Assembly (NCBI GenBank): GCA_964389205.1
Contig: CAYMDH010000008.1
Coordinates: 1-64,000, forward strand
DNA: 64,000 nt
DNA from: Leptobacterium sp964389205
Lineage (GTDB): Bacteria > Bacteroidota > Bacteroidia > Flavobacteriales > Flavobacteriaceae
Direction of reading: 5' to 3'
Position numbers and translations under genes: made by a program. The notes under the pieces were generated by a model. It saw only the letters and a list, made by a program, of their open reading frames with translations. It was not told the origin of the DNA and made no database searches. Shown piece after piece: positions 63,945-64,000 of the stretch; within the stretch, counting starts at the first letter, position 1, and each line of letters starts with the position of its first letter.

Positions 63945-64000
63945 ATGAATAATTCAAAACTTAATAACTTTGGCCTAGCTATTTTACGTATTAGTTTTTC
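63945..64000 (+). CDS. Start of a DoxX-like membrane protein (cut by window end)
   Basis: The first 18 codons, MNNSKLNNFGLAILRISF, resemble the opening of DoxX-family membrane proteins (L-x-L-R-x-x hydrophobic first helix). The gene continues beyond the window, so family assignment is tentative. Confidence 0.4.
   Translation, partial: MNNSKLNNFGLAILRISF

Noticed and set aside
1..64000. CRISPR arrays, tRNA, rRNA and prophage
   Set aside because: I saw no regularly spaced repeats, no tRNA T-loop signature outside genes and no phage structural genes.

Overview
The window is about one-third G+C, gene-dense and protein-coding throughout. It reads as the chromosome of a Bacteroidota bacterium, most likely a marine-type Flavobacteriaceae. 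The evidence is the class of genes (DUF6155-like, VF530, BNR/VPS10-like and lamin-tail secreted proteins, a fused alpha/beta 2-oxoacid dehydrogenase E1), signal peptides ending in AQ/SQ or a lipobox Cys, near absence of Shine-Dalgarno sequences, and several promoters of the Bacteroidota type (TTTG, about 19-21 bp, TAnnTTTG). I see no rRNA, tRNA, CRISPR array, phage or complete insertion sequence. The genus cannot be fixed from the sequence alone.

Layout: (1) 1-1.6 kb: a broken lamin-tail-domain secreted protein, cut by a short direct repeat at the window edge. (2) 2.4-8.6 kb: an eight-gene, overlapping minus-strand operon with a type III polyketide synthase, a methyltransferase, an FAD oxidoreductase and a private set of fatty-acid-synthase-like parts (enoyl-reductase-like SDR, dehydratase, ketosynthase, acyl carrier protein, phosphopantetheinyl transferase). 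This is the main specialised-metabolism locus and is best read as a pathway to a methylated, oxidised alkyl-phenol, alkyl-quinone or alkyl-pyrone lipid. (3) 8.7-35 kb: envelope, peptidase, hydrolase, redox, cysteine-synthesis and RNA-helicase genes in short units, with several disrupted genes. (4) 35.9-44 kb: a complete histidine operon on the minus strand (hisG, frameshifted GNAT gene, hisD, hisC, hisB, hisH, a cupin gene, hisA, hisF, hisIE), preceded by a promoter, a 13-residue His/Phe-rich leader peptide and an intrinsic terminator, i.e. a transcription attenuator. (5) 44-55.9 kb: OmpA-like and helix-hairpin-helix proteins, uvrA, a LOG-family protein, a gluzincin-like pseudoenzyme fused to a predicted beta-barrel, a fused E1 and a threonine-dehydratase-like enzyme. 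(6) 55.9-64 kb: a duplicated-domain secreted protein, a penicillin-acylase-family lipoprotein, a tiny membrane-anchored winged-helix regulator divergent from a DUF3089 lipoprotein across a symmetric inverted repeat, an orphan membrane pair, a second DEAD-box helicase, and the start of a DoxX-like gene.

At least five genes are interrupted by small indels or deletions (lamin-tail gene, metalloprotease, TetR/esterase region, DUF gene after the molybdoenzyme, GNAT in the his operon), whereas the recognisable housekeeping genes are intact. This could be recent gene decay or sequencing error; reads would decide.

The strongest leads for new biology are the type III PKS plus dedicated type II FAS operon and the his attenuator. 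Smaller leads are a candidate 32-residue ORF carrying its own promoter and terminator (8.7-8.9 kb), the divergent promoter at 60 kb, and the barrel-fused gluzincin-like pseudoenzyme.
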